Below, piece after piece: positions 1 to 8,115 of a DNA stretch of 64,000 nt. The translations under genes were made by a program, and so were the position numbers. Below the pieces are notes generated by a model that saw nothing but the letters and a program-made list of their open reading frames with translations, was not told the origin of the DNA and made no database searches. Source of the stretch: Candidatus Blautia intestinavium (GTDB lineage: Bacteria; Bacillota; Clostridia; Lachnospirales; Lachnospiraceae); contig DXGV01000056.1 of the NCBI GenBank assembly GCA_019113745.1, forward strand, positions 62,001 to 126,000, written 5' to 3'. The stretch's first letter is position 1, and each line of letters opens with the position of its first letter.

Positions 1-2
1 TG

Positions 3-410
3 ATGACAAAAATCGCCATGTATGAGCAGGGAGAAGGCAAGAAATATCTCCCGATCAGCAAATATTACAGAAGCGATTATATTGGTCTGGCACTGATAAA
101 GAACTTCTTTCTCGTGACGATTGGCTATCTTCTGGTGATCGCCGCGGTGGCGGCGTATTTCGGGGAGTATCTCATGGAGAATATCCATAAGATGAACATT
201 GTCGCCATGGGGATATATATTGTCATCGGCTATGTGGCGGCTCTGGCAGTATATTCTGTTCTCACTTATATCCAGTATTCGGTGAAGTATTATCAGGCAA
301 AGAAAAGCGTAAGAAAATATTACGGCGAGCTTACAGAGCTGAGCAAAATGTATAGCCGGGAAGAAAAAAGATCCCCGGGAAGAGGAATATCAGGAGGATA
401 TCGGAAATGA
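3..410 (+). CDS. Small membrane protein of unknown function
   Basis: I do not recognise this 135-residue protein. The sequence shows a charged N-terminus (about residues 1-30), two hydrophobic segments (about 33-55 and 65-90) and a basic, tyrosine-rich tail, so it is probably a two-pass membrane protein. The ATG overlaps a TGA at the window edge (TGATG), which suggests translational coupling to a gene just outside the window. Its stop overlaps the next ATG (ATGA), so it is co-transcribed with the membrane protein that follows and with cdaA/cdaR. A role linked to c-di-AMP or the cell envelope is only a guess from position. Confidence 0.7.
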   Translation: MTKIAMYEQGEGKKYLPISKYYRSDYIGLALIKNFFLVTIGYLLVIAAVAAYFGEYLMENIHKMNIVAMGIYIVIGYVAALAVYSVLTYIQYSVKYYQAKKSVRKYYGELTELSKMYSREEKRSPGRGISGGYRK

Positions 411-1516
411 CGGCATTACTGGAATTTAAGCAGAAGATAAAAGGACTGTATGCGAAATATGAGATGTATCTGCATCCTCTTATGAAATTTGTCCTGGCTC
501 TCGTATATTTTATATGGATCAATTCCAACATGGGCTATATGCGCGTGCTGGACAATGTGTTTGTAGTGCTCATCCTGTCTCTGATCTGCTCCATCCTTCC
601 ATCCGGAATGACGATCTTTGCCGGCTTTGTTATGATGGTTGCACACTGCTATGCGCTGGGGATTGAAGTCGCCGGCTTTATGCTGGTTCTGATCCTGTTT
701 ATGATGATCCTGTTTCTGCGGTTCAGTACAGGAAAAAACATAGTTCTGGTACTTACGCCTCTGGCCTGCGCTTTTGACCTGCCGGTGCTTCTGCCTATCG
801 GGTGCGGTCTGTTAAGCAGCGCGCTTTCCGCTCTTCCGGCGGCAGGCGGCGTGATCATTTTCTACTTTGTAAGATTTATCAGAGCCCAGTCCCAGATCCT
901 CCAGAATCCGGATACAGAGCTTTTTGACAGGCTGACGCTTTTGTCAAACGGCCTGATGTCCAATGGAGAAATGTGGATCACGCTTATTGCGTTTGTGGCG
1001 GTTGTCATTGCGGTGAATCTGATCAGAACGAGAATGTTTGATTATGCGTGGAGAATCGCCATCGTAGCGGGCGGCGTCATCTATGTTGTGATCATGCTGG
1101 TGGGAAGTATTTCCTTCGGCGTATCCATTTCGCTGGTTTCTCTGATCGTGTTTACCGTGATCGCGGTACTGATCGGGATCGTGGTGGAGTTCTTTGCGTT
1201 TGGAGGAGATTATACAAGGACGGAGCGTCTGGAGTACGAAGACGACGATTACTATTATTTTGTGAAGGCTGTGCCCAAGGCCCTTGTAACGACTTCAGAA
1301 CGCAATATCAAAAAAATCAACGGGGAACCGTCAAAAGAGAACCATAAGCAGGAACGGGTCGTGAACTATTCAGAACCCCTGTTTGAGGGAGAGGCTCCTC
1401 CGAAGAAAAAGAAAGGACGCACAGAACAGCCGGACGACATGCCGGTGATCAAAAAAGCAGATATAGATAATGTTGATTTTGAGAAAAAGCTGGAGGAATC
1501 CCTTAAAGATCTGTAA
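407..1516 (+). CDS. Polytopic membrane protein upstream of cdaA
   Basis: This 369-residue protein has roughly eight hydrophobic segments between residues 25 and 270, then a hydrophilic cytoplasm-like tail with an acidic and tyrosine-rich stretch (EYEDDDYYYFVKAVPK) and a Lys/Pro-rich linker. I recognise no enzymatic motif. The start overlaps the previous stop by four bases, and cdaA begins 32 bases downstream behind its own AAGGAG site, so the genes form one operon. The tail would be available for cytoplasmic contacts. Because it sits directly before the membrane-bound c-di-AMP cyclase, it may be a partner or target of that system, but nothing in the sequence proves this. Confidence 0.75.
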   Translation: MTALLEFKQKIKGLYAKYEMYLHPLMKFVLALVYFIWINSNMGYMRVLDNVFVVLILSLICSILPSGMTIFAGFVMMVAHCYALGIEVAGFMLVLILFMMILFLRFSTGKNIVLVLTPLACAFDLPVLLPIGCGLLSSALSALPAAGGVIIFYFVRFIRAQSQILQNPDTELFDRLTLLSNGLMSNGEMWITLIAFVAVVIAVNLIRTRMFDYAWRIAIVAGGVIYVVIMLVGSISFGVSISLVSLIVFTVIAVLIGIVVEFFAFGGDYTRTERLEYEDDDYYYFVKAVPKALVTTSERNIKKINGEPSKENHKQERVVNYSEPLFEGEAPPKKKKGRTEQPDDMPVIKKADIDNVDFEKKLEESLKDL

Positions 1517-1548
1517 CCTGGAAAGCCATCATAAGGAGAAGAAGAGAT

Positions 1549-2436
1549 ATGCATAACATCGCACAAATATTAGACAGATATCTTTCTCATATTAATCTGC
1601 CGTCTGTCAATATTATTGATGTAATCGAGATTATACTGATATCTTTTTTTGTGTATCAGTTTATGGTGTGGATCAAGTACACCCGCGCCTATACGCTTCT
1701 GAAAGGCCTGCTGATCATCGGCGCCTTCCTTTTGATTGCCTATATTTTTAAAATGAATACGATTCTCTGGATCGTATCGAACCTTGCAGGCGCGCTGATC
1801 ACGGCGGTGGTGGTAATCTTCCAGCCGGAGCTGCGCAAGATCGTGGAACAACTGGGACAGAAAAGGATCATGTCTGCGATCATTCCCTTTGATACGGGAA
1901 AAGAAGTAAAAGAGAGATTTGCGGATAAGACGGTAAATGAACTGATCAGAGCCTGTTTTGACATGGGAGAGGTAAAAACAGGCGCGCTGATCGTGATTGA
2001 ACAGGAGATACGGCTGGATGAATATATACGGACAGGTATCAATCTTGACGCGATCCTGACCAGCCAGCTTCTTATTAATATTTTTGAACATAATACTCCG
2101 CTCCACGACGGCGCGGTGATCGTGAGAGGCAACAGGGTTGTTTCCGCAACCTGTTACCTGCCTCTTTCGGATAATATGGAACTGAGCAAACAGCTTGGGA
2201 CAAGACACAGGGCAGGCGTGGGGATCAGCGAGGTATCTGATTCTGTGACGATTATCGTTTCGGAAGAAACCGGCCAGGTGTCTGTGGCTCAGGAGGGAAA
2301 ACTGACGAGAGATCTGAACAGTTCTGAGCTGAGAGAGATTCTGGAAAAGGCCCAGAACAAGAAAGTAGTAGATAACAGCAAACTGAGACAGCTTTTAAAG
2401 GGGAGGGTGAAGCATGAAGGAAAAACTAATGAATAA
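1549..2436 (+). CDS. cdaA: Membrane diadenylate cyclase CdaA (c-di-AMP synthase)
   Basis: CdaA condenses two ATP into cyclic di-AMP, the second messenger controlling potassium and osmolyte balance and cell-wall homeostasis in Gram-positive bacteria. The 295-residue length is normal for the family. Three transmembrane helices lie in about residues 18-75, followed by the DAC domain with both signature motifs: DGA (Asp187-Ala189) and RHR (Arg219-Arg221). The start follows AAGGAG by ten bases. The 3' end overlaps the start of cdaR by 23 bases, the arrangement known for cdaA-cdaR pairs. In many Firmicutes glmM follows; here HPr follows instead. Identification is firm. Confidence 0.96.
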   Translation: MHNIAQILDRYLSHINLPSVNIIDVIEIILISFFVYQFMVWIKYTRAYTLLKGLLIIGAFLLIAYIFKMNTILWIVSNLAGALITAVVVIFQPELRKIVEQLGQKRIMSAIIPFDTGKEVKERFADKTVNELIRACFDMGEVKTGALIVIEQEIRLDEYIRTGINLDAILTSQLLINIFEHNTPLHDGAVIVRGNRVVSATCYLPLSDNMELSKQLGTRHRAGVGISEVSDSVTIIVSEETGQVSVAQEGKLTRDLNSSELREILEKAQNKKVVDNSKLRQLLKGRVKHEGKTNE

Positions 2437-3694
2437 TATCCTTCTGAAGATCCTGTCTCTGCTGATCGCTTTTTTTGTATGGCTGATCGTAGTAAATGCA
2501 GATAATCCGATCATGACAAAATCCTTTGTGATCTCGGACGTGCAGCTTCTGAACGAAGCGTATATCGACGCGGACGGAAAAATGTGCATGCAGGACGACG
2601 AGCAGCAGCCGATCCGTGTGACGATACGGGCAGAGAGAAAAATCCTGGACGGGATTTCCACATCGGATATCCGCGCGGTTGCGGATCTGCAGCAGGCGGT
2701 AAGCCTTGATACAGATCCGGTCATGGTGCCGATCACAGCTTTATGCGACGGCGTTTCGCCGGAAAATATACAGGTATCGCCTCAGAATCTGAGTCTTCAC
2801 GTGGAGGACAAAGATACCCAGGAGTTTGTTGTAAATGTTACAACAAATAATACCAGACCGGATAAAGCTTATGAAGTGGGAACCCTGACTTCAAGTCCGG
2901 AGAAAATCAAGATTACAGGACCGATTTCTCTGATTAATAAAATAGATAAGGTGAATGCTGCAATAGATGTTACCGATGCAGTTCAGGACGTGACAGAAGA
3001 AACAGAAGTAACAGTTATTGATAAAAACGGCGAGCCTTTTTCCGATTCTGATATGAGCTATCTGAATGTGTCAAAGGTTACTGTAACGGCAAGACTGTGG
3101 AAGGTGCGCTCAGACGTGCGCATCAGCGCCGAGTATTCCGGAACGCCCGGCGACGGTTATGTGGCCGAAAGCGTGACTACAACGCCAAACGTCATCAGCG
3201 TGGCGGGAAGTTCGACGGCGCTGGCTGCTCTGGAAGAACAGAATAATACAATCTGGATACCGGCAGACGCTGTTGACATTTCCGGGAAAACGTCAGATTA
3301 TGAAGAAAAGGTAAATATTTCTGACTATCTTCCGGAAGGCCTGAAGCTGACGGCGGATTCCAGCGAGGATCTGTTTATCCGTGTAAATATTCTTCCGGAG
3401 GGGAGTACCGTATGTGAAGTGCCTACCAAGAATATTACAGTAGAAAATGCGCCGGATCAGATGCAGGTTGCGTTTGACACGGCTATGATAGAGGTTCGTG
3501 TAAAGAAGACAAGTGAAGATCTGGCAGACCTTAAGGAAAGCGACATCAAAGCCTCCATTGATCTGGACGGAAAGGAAGAGGGCAGTTATGAGCTGCCGGT
3601 GGAAATCAGCCTTCCAAAAGGATATGAACTGGTAGACGAGATTACGACAGGAGTGGAAGTCTCCAGAATCTCCACTGCGGAAGAAAACAGTTAA
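2414..3694 (+). CDS. cdaR: YbbR-domain regulator CdaR
   Basis: CdaR is the extracytoplasmic regulator of CdaA. The 426-residue product has one N-terminal membrane anchor (about residues 7-28, with the ILSLLIAFFVWLIV helix and the following V-N-A-D typical of YbbR proteins) and then four repeated YbbR-type beta domains outside the membrane, visible as recurring segments ending in valine-rich strands. It starts inside cdaA (AGGGTGAAGC spacer), so translation is coupled. Known family role: it binds CdaA through the membrane region and modulates c-di-AMP synthesis. Nothing unusual in length or content. Confidence 0.93.
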   Translation: MKEKLMNNILLKILSLLIAFFVWLIVVNADNPIMTKSFVISDVQLLNEAYIDADGKMCMQDDEQQPIRVTIRAERKILDGISTSDIRAVADLQQAVSLDTDPVMVPITALCDGVSPENIQVSPQNLSLHVEDKDTQEFVVNVTTNNTRPDKAYEVGTLTSSPEKIKITGPISLINKIDKVNAAIDVTDAVQDVTEETEVTVIDKNGEPFSDSDMSYLNVSKVTVTARLWKVRSDVRISAEYSGTPGDGYVAESVTTTPNVISVAGSSTALAALEEQNNTIWIPADAVDISGKTSDYEEKVNISDYLPEGLKLTADSSEDLFIRVNILPEGSTVCEVPTKNITVENAPDQMQVAFDTAMIEVRVKKTSEDLADLKESDIKASIDLDGKEEGSYELPVEISLPKGYELVDEITTGVEVSRISTAEENS

Positions 3695-3709
3695 AGAGGA
3701 GAGAGAAGC

Positions 3710-3973
3710 ATGGTCAGTCAGAAGATCACCATAACAAATCCGTCAGGGCTTCACCTGCGGCCTGCCGGAAATTTGTGCAATGAAGCTCTGAAATATAAGT
3801 CGCTGATCACTTTTTCCTTTGACGGTGGTACCGCCAATGCGAAAAGCGTATTGAGTGTACTGGGAGCCTGTGTGAAATGCGGGGATGAGATCGAGCTGGT
3901 CTGCGAAGGCGCAGACGAGCAGGAAGCGATGAAAGCTTTGGCCGACGCCATCAGCAGCGGCCTTGGTGAATAA
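3710..3973 (+). CDS. ptsH: HPr-family phosphocarrier protein
   Basis: HPr passes phosphate from enzyme I to sugar-specific PTS enzymes II on His15 and, in Firmicutes, is phosphorylated on Ser46 to signal carbon status to CcpA. This 87-residue protein has both sites: His15 in GLHLRPA and Ser46 in AKSVLS. The 15-base gap after cdaR and the AGAGGAGAGAG site indicate co-transcription with the c-di-AMP genes. No enzyme I or HPr kinase lies in the window, so it could be the general HPr or a Crh-like paralogue; the retained His15 argues against a Crh. The LSVLGACVKCGDE segment is more cysteine-rich than usual. Confidence 0.9.
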   Translation: MVSQKITITNPSGLHLRPAGNLCNEALKYKSLITFSFDGGTANAKSVLSVLGACVKCGDEIELVCEGADEQEAMKALADAISSGLGE

Positions 3974-4015
3974 AGAAACATAAAGAAACATGTAAAGGGA
4001 CAAGGAGGAAGCAAT

Positions 4016-6862
4016 TTGAAAAAAAGAATTGTGGCAGTTCTGTTAAGCCTTACGTTAAGTTCGGCTATGCTGGCGGAAGCCGGCGCGGCTGCACTGCCTG
4101 ATGTATCAGCAGAAGCCCTGAGCTCTGATACGGTTACATCAGACACAGTTGTGGATGCCGGAGCAGGCGCAGAGGTTGGCACAGATGTAAATGAAGGAAG
4201 AGACACGGATATATCCGCAGGTACCGGAACAGAAGATGGAACGGGTTCGGGCGGAGAATCCGGAACAATAGTGGATGGCGGCGATCTGGGCGACGGCACA
4301 ACAGATGTACCGACAGACGACAGCGTGGTCACACCGACGCCGGAAGCGCCTGTACCGTCAGAAGACGGGACAGAAGCCCCTGTAGGCGACGGAGAAATTT
4401 CAGGAGATACAACGGCAGATGTTCCGGTTACAACTACACCGGAAGCGACAGCAACGCCGACGCCGGAAGCGTCCAATGGACTGGTGGTTACTCCGGAGCC
4501 GACGCCAACCGTTACTCCCACGCCGGCGGTTCAGGTGATGTCCGAAGCGCCAGTGGCAGCAAGTTTGCACGATGGAGAAAAAAAGGAAAAACCAAACGTT
4601 CTCAATTATGTGCATTGGAAAGAGGAGAACGGCAAGTGGAAGCTGGAAAAAATGGAAAAACTTCCCGAGACGCAGGTTCAGGCGGCAAAGGCTGCAGTAG
4701 CGCCTCAGACGGCGGAAGTCCAGGCGGCAAATGAAGTGTCAGTGACGATGGACGCGCCGGCAGAAAACGCTGTTGTAACTCAGGAGGTTTCTTCTGAAGA
4801 AACAGTCAGCCAGGAAGCGGCTGCTGAAAACGTAGTCGTGCCGGAAGCGGCTTCAGCAGAAGGAACAGTATCTGAGGTGGAAGTACCGGTTTCACAGGCT
4901 CAGGAAACGGCCGCAACCGGTTCCGGCGTAGCGAAAGCGGCAGCTCCGGAATATTACACGGCTGCCGACGGGCTGGTAACGATTACTACTGTCAATGGCG
5001 ATGACGAATTGCATACAGGAACTTACCTTTTTGACGAGAATGGCTACCTGGTAACAGGAAGAAAAACAGTCAAAAAAGGGACGAAAGGCTTCAGTATTAG
5101 CGCCGACACGGAATATTATTTCCAGCCGTCTGAAAAAGCAACAGTTGCAAATAAGAATACGCCTGCGGGAAATAAGGTGACACCTTATAATTCTGATCTG
5201 GGTAAGATGCAGACAGAATTATGGATCTGGGACGGAAGTGCATTTCATTACTATGAAACCGACGGACGGGCAAAGAACCTTCCGGCTAATTCCTTCCAGA
5301 ATATTAACATAAACGGCAGCACCAACTGGTATTATCTCCTTGCGGGAGGCAAACCTTTTGTAGGACTGAAGGATACGACATTCTCAAACAGAAAAGGCAA
5401 ATACTACTTTGCCCCGGCTTCAAGCTCTACAGATTTTCCCGGCAAAATGCAGAGGAATAAATGGTGCAATTTCAGCACAAAATATGGTACAAGATGGTTG
5501 TATTTCGCAAACGACGGACGTTATGTGCAGAAAGGCTGCGGCGCTTATAAGCTGATTCCGTCAAGAGACATTCTCTATGTGCTGGACAAGAACGGCTACC
5601 TTGTAAAGAACAGAGTTGTCAAAGGCGCCAACGGATATTACTATATGTCCAACAGATATGGACATGCTTACAGAAATAAACTTGTAAAATACGGCAACTA
5701 CAGATATTACTTTGTAAGCGACGGACGGCGCGCCACCTACAGGAACCGCTGGGTTCGTCTTCCGGGAGCAGGAAACCGTTATTATTACTTCGGTAATGTA
5801 AGAGGAAGGATCCAGGAGAAACACGGATTCCAGAAGATCACCATCGGCGGTAAATTTATCGGATGGTTCTACTTCTCCAAAGCAGGAAATCACTACATCG
5901 ACTACTTCTCCGGCGGAAGATATTATCTTCCGGACGGACGTATGGCCAGCGGCGTGTGCAGAGTAGACGGACGTTATTACTTCTTTGAACGTTCTTCACG
6001 CAACGTATGCCGTGGTAAGATGTATAAAGGAACCTGGATCAAATATGGCGGCAAATACTATTATGCGGCAAGCAACGGAAATCTGGCGACCAACGGATGG
6101 AGAACTATCCGCGGCAACTACTATTACTTCAAGTCTCTTAAGGCGGTAACAAATACCAATATTAAGAGAGGCAATGTATATGGCCGTCTGGACAGCAGAG
6201 GTAAATTTGTAACAGGAATGATGGTTGCCAACGCTGCAAAGAATAGAGTACGCTATATGGATCCTACTACCGGAAGATTCCTGAAAAATACTTCAAAAGT
6301 GATCGACGGCAAGCTGTACTACTTTGACAGCAACGGCTACAGAAGAACAGACCTGACGAATATTTACAAAGGACCGTACTATCTGGAAGTTGATCAGAAA
6401 AATGGCGTTATGACGGTTTACACAAACAGCAGAAAGACTGTTCCGGTGAAGACTATCCGTGTCTCTGTAGGTCTTCCGGCCACACCAACGCCAAATGGAT
6501 CATATACGGTAAAACGTGCAGGACGCTGGCAGCTCCTTATGGGACCGTCCTGGGGCCAGTATGCAAGCCATGTAACGGGCGGCATTTACATCCATTCTGT
6601 GGCAAGCGGCCTTATGAACGCCAACAACCTTCCGGCTGACGAGTATATGAAGCTTGGAAGCCCTGCTTCCCACGGCTGTATCCGCTGCTGTGTGGCGGAC
6701 GCCAAATGGGTATATGAGAACTGCAACGGAGCGCAGATTCGCATTACTAACAAGATCCCGTACGAGTCTGAAGAATGCTTTAAGGGACCGCTGGGAAGAA
6801 ATCCCATCACTCCACTGAGAGGAAGCGGAACCTTCGATCCCACAGACCCGATCTACAGCTAA
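4016..6862 (+). CDS. Secreted L,D-transpeptidase with cell-wall-binding-like repeats
   Basis: This 948-residue exported protein probably forms 3-3 peptidoglycan cross-links or anchors proteins to the wall. It begins at TTG behind AAGGAGG with a signal peptide (residues 1-30). Residues 35-310 are a low-complexity Thr/Pro/Glu/Ala linker. Residues 310-790 hold many aromatic repeats (YYF/KNGYLV-type units) like choline- or glucan-binding repeats. The C-terminus (about 790-930) is a YkuD L,D-transpeptidase domain with the HSV and SHGCIRCC motifs; the catalytic cysteine is Cys888. A strong terminator follows the stop. The long variable linker suggests it spans a thick wall or surface glycan. The substrate of the repeats is unknown. 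Confidence 0.9.
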   Translation: MKKRIVAVLLSLTLSSAMLAEAGAAALPDVSAEALSSDTVTSDTVVDAGAGAEVGTDVNEGRDTDISAGTGTEDGTGSGGESGTIVDGGDLGDGTTDVPTDDSVVTPTPEAPVPSEDGTEAPVGDGEISGDTTADVPVTTTPEATATPTPEASNGLVVTPEPTPTVTPTPAVQVMSEAPVAASLHDGEKKEKPNVLNYVHWKEENGKWKLEKMEKLPETQVQAAKAAVAPQTAEVQAANEVSVTMDAPAENAVVTQEVSSEETVSQEAAAENVVVPEAASAEGTVSEVEVPVSQAQETAATGSGVAKAAAPEYYTAADGLVTITTVNGDDELHTGTYLFDENGYLVTGRKTVKKGTKGFSISADTEYYFQPSEKATVANKNTPAGNKVTPYNSDLGKMQTELWIWDGSAFHYYETDGRAKNLPANSFQNININGSTNWYYLLAGGKPFVGLKDTTFSNRKGKYYFAPASSSTDFPGKMQRNKWCNFSTKYGTRWLYFANDGRYVQKGCGAYKLIPSRDILYVLDKNGYLVKNRVVKGANGYYYMSNRYGHAYRNKLVKYGNYRYYFVSDGRRATYRNRWVRLPGAGNRYYYFGNVRGRIQEKHGFQKITIGGKFIGWFYFSKAGNHYIDYFSGGRYYLPDGRMASGVCRVDGRYYFFERSSRNVCRGKMYKGTWIKYGGKYYYAASNGNLATNGWRTIRGNYYYFKSLKAVTNTNIKRGNVYGRLDSRGKFVTGMMVANAAKNRVRYMDPTTGRFLKNTSKVIDGKLYYFDSNGYRRTDLTNIYKGPYYLEVDQKNGVMTVYTNSRKTVPVKTIRVSVGLPATPTPNGSYTVKRAGRWQLLMGPSWGQYASHVTGGIYIHSVASGLMNANNLPADEYMKLGSPASHGCIRCCVADAKWVYENCNGAQIRITNKIPYESEECFKGPLGRNPITPLRGSGTFDPTDPIYS

Positions 6863-6875
6863 AAATCAAAAATAA

Positions 6876-6906
6876 AAACGCTCTCCCCAAGGGGAGGGCG
6901 TTTCTC
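6876..6906 (+). terminator. Intrinsic terminator between the transpeptidase gene and rfbB
   Basis: A 13-bp stem (AAACGCTCTCCCC with GGGGAGGGCGTTT, one G-T wobble) with a very short loop is followed by TTTC. It lies 14 bases after the transpeptidase stop. The rfbB ribosome site (AGGAGG) begins just after it, so the hairpin also forms the immediate leader of rfbB. Confidence 0.8.
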
Positions 6907-6920
6907 AGGAGGAAGAAAAT

Positions 6921-8003
6921 ATGAGAACATACCTGGTGACAGGCGGCGCAGGATTTATCGGATCCAATTATATTCACTATATGTTTCAGAAATATGATAA
7001 CGAGATCCGTATCATTAATGTGGATAAGCTGACCTACGCGGGAAATCTGGAAAATCTCAGGGATATTGAGGACAGAGAAAACTATACCTTTATCCGGGCG
7101 GATATCTGCGACAGTGAAGCCATCATGAAGATCTTTGATGAAAACGATATCGACCGGGTGGTGCACTTCGCGGCGGAGAGCCATGTGGACAGAAGTATCC
7201 GGAATCCGGAGGTTTTTGTAAAAACAAACGTTCTTGGAACACTTGTCATGCTGAATGCGGCGAAGGCGGCCTGGGAGCTGCCGGACGGAAGCTTCAAACC
7301 GGACAAGAAGTTCCTGCATGTCTCCACAGACGAGGTTTACGGCTCCCTGGACGACGAGGGCGGTTATTTCTATGAGACGACCCCCTATGATCCTCACAGC
7401 CCCTATTCTGCAAGCAAAGCCTCTTCCGATATGCTGGTGAAATCCTATATGGACACCTATAAATTTCCGGCGAATATTACCAACTGCAGTAATAACTACG
7501 GACCGTACCAGTTTCCGGAAAAGCTGATCCCTCTGATCATCAATAACGCTCTTCATGGAAAGAAGCTTCCGGTATACGGAGACGGCAAAAATGTCCGCGA
7601 CTGGCTGTATGTTATGGATCATGCCAAAGGAATCGATATGGTACAGGAAAAGGGAAGACTTTTTGAGACATATAATATCGGCGGGCATAATGAGAAGCAG
7701 AATATCCAGATCATTCACATCATCCTGGATACACTGAAAGAAATGCTTCCCGAGAACGACCCCCGCAGAGCCCATATCAGCGACGATCTGATCACCTATG
7801 TGGAGGACAGAAAGGGACACGACCGCCGTTACGCCATCGCTCCGGACAAGATCAAAAAAGAAGTGGGCTGGTATCCGGAAACCTGCTTTGAAGACGGGAT
7901 CCGCCTGACGATCCAGTGGTTCTTTGAGCATGAAGACTGGATGAAAAATGTTACCAGCGGAGACTATCAGAAATATTACGACGAGATGTACAAGACAAAA
8001 TAA
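6921..8003 (+). CDS. rfbB: dTDP-glucose 4,6-dehydratase
   Basis: RfbB (RmlB) converts dTDP-glucose to dTDP-4-keto-6-deoxyglucose in the cytoplasm. The 360-residue length is standard. It has the extended-SDR NAD motif TGGAGFIGSN near the N-terminus, the STDEVYG segment, and the catalytic YSASK. The product is a branch point: RfbC and RfbD further along take it to dTDP-rhamnose, while the WecE-type aminotransferase at 13.3 kb can take it to a 4-amino-4,6-dideoxy sugar. It heads the polysaccharide locus and sits only 15 bases downstream of a terminator hairpin, with AGGAGG in between, so its own promoter is not evident. Confidence 0.96.
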   Translation: MRTYLVTGGAGFIGSNYIHYMFQKYDNEIRIINVDKLTYAGNLENLRDIEDRENYTFIRADICDSEAIMKIFDENDIDRVVHFAAESHVDRSIRNPEVFVKTNVLGTLVMLNAAKAAWELPDGSFKPDKKFLHVSTDEVYGSLDDEGGYFYETTPYDPHSPYSASKASSDMLVKSYMDTYKFPANITNCSNNYGPYQFPEKLIPLIINNALHGKKLPVYGDGKNVRDWLYVMDHAKGIDMVQEKGRLFETYNIGGHNEKQNIQIIHIILDTLKEMLPENDPRRAHISDDLITYVEDRKGHDRRYAIAPDKIKKEVGWYPETCFEDGIRLTIQWFFEHEDWMKNVTSGDYQKYYDEMYKTK

Positions 8004-8115
8004 AAGGCTCCGATAGAGTTTCTAGGAGGAAGAGGTGCTGTAGGCGTTCGGATCCGTTCGGATGACTGCGGCATTTCTTCTTTCAGGAGTCAAAAACCAT
8101 GACAGGACAGAGGAA

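Noticed and set aside
3751-4521. 256-residue minus-strand ORF rich in Ser/Val/Pro
   Set aside because: This is the complement of the low-complexity linker of the transpeptidase gene.
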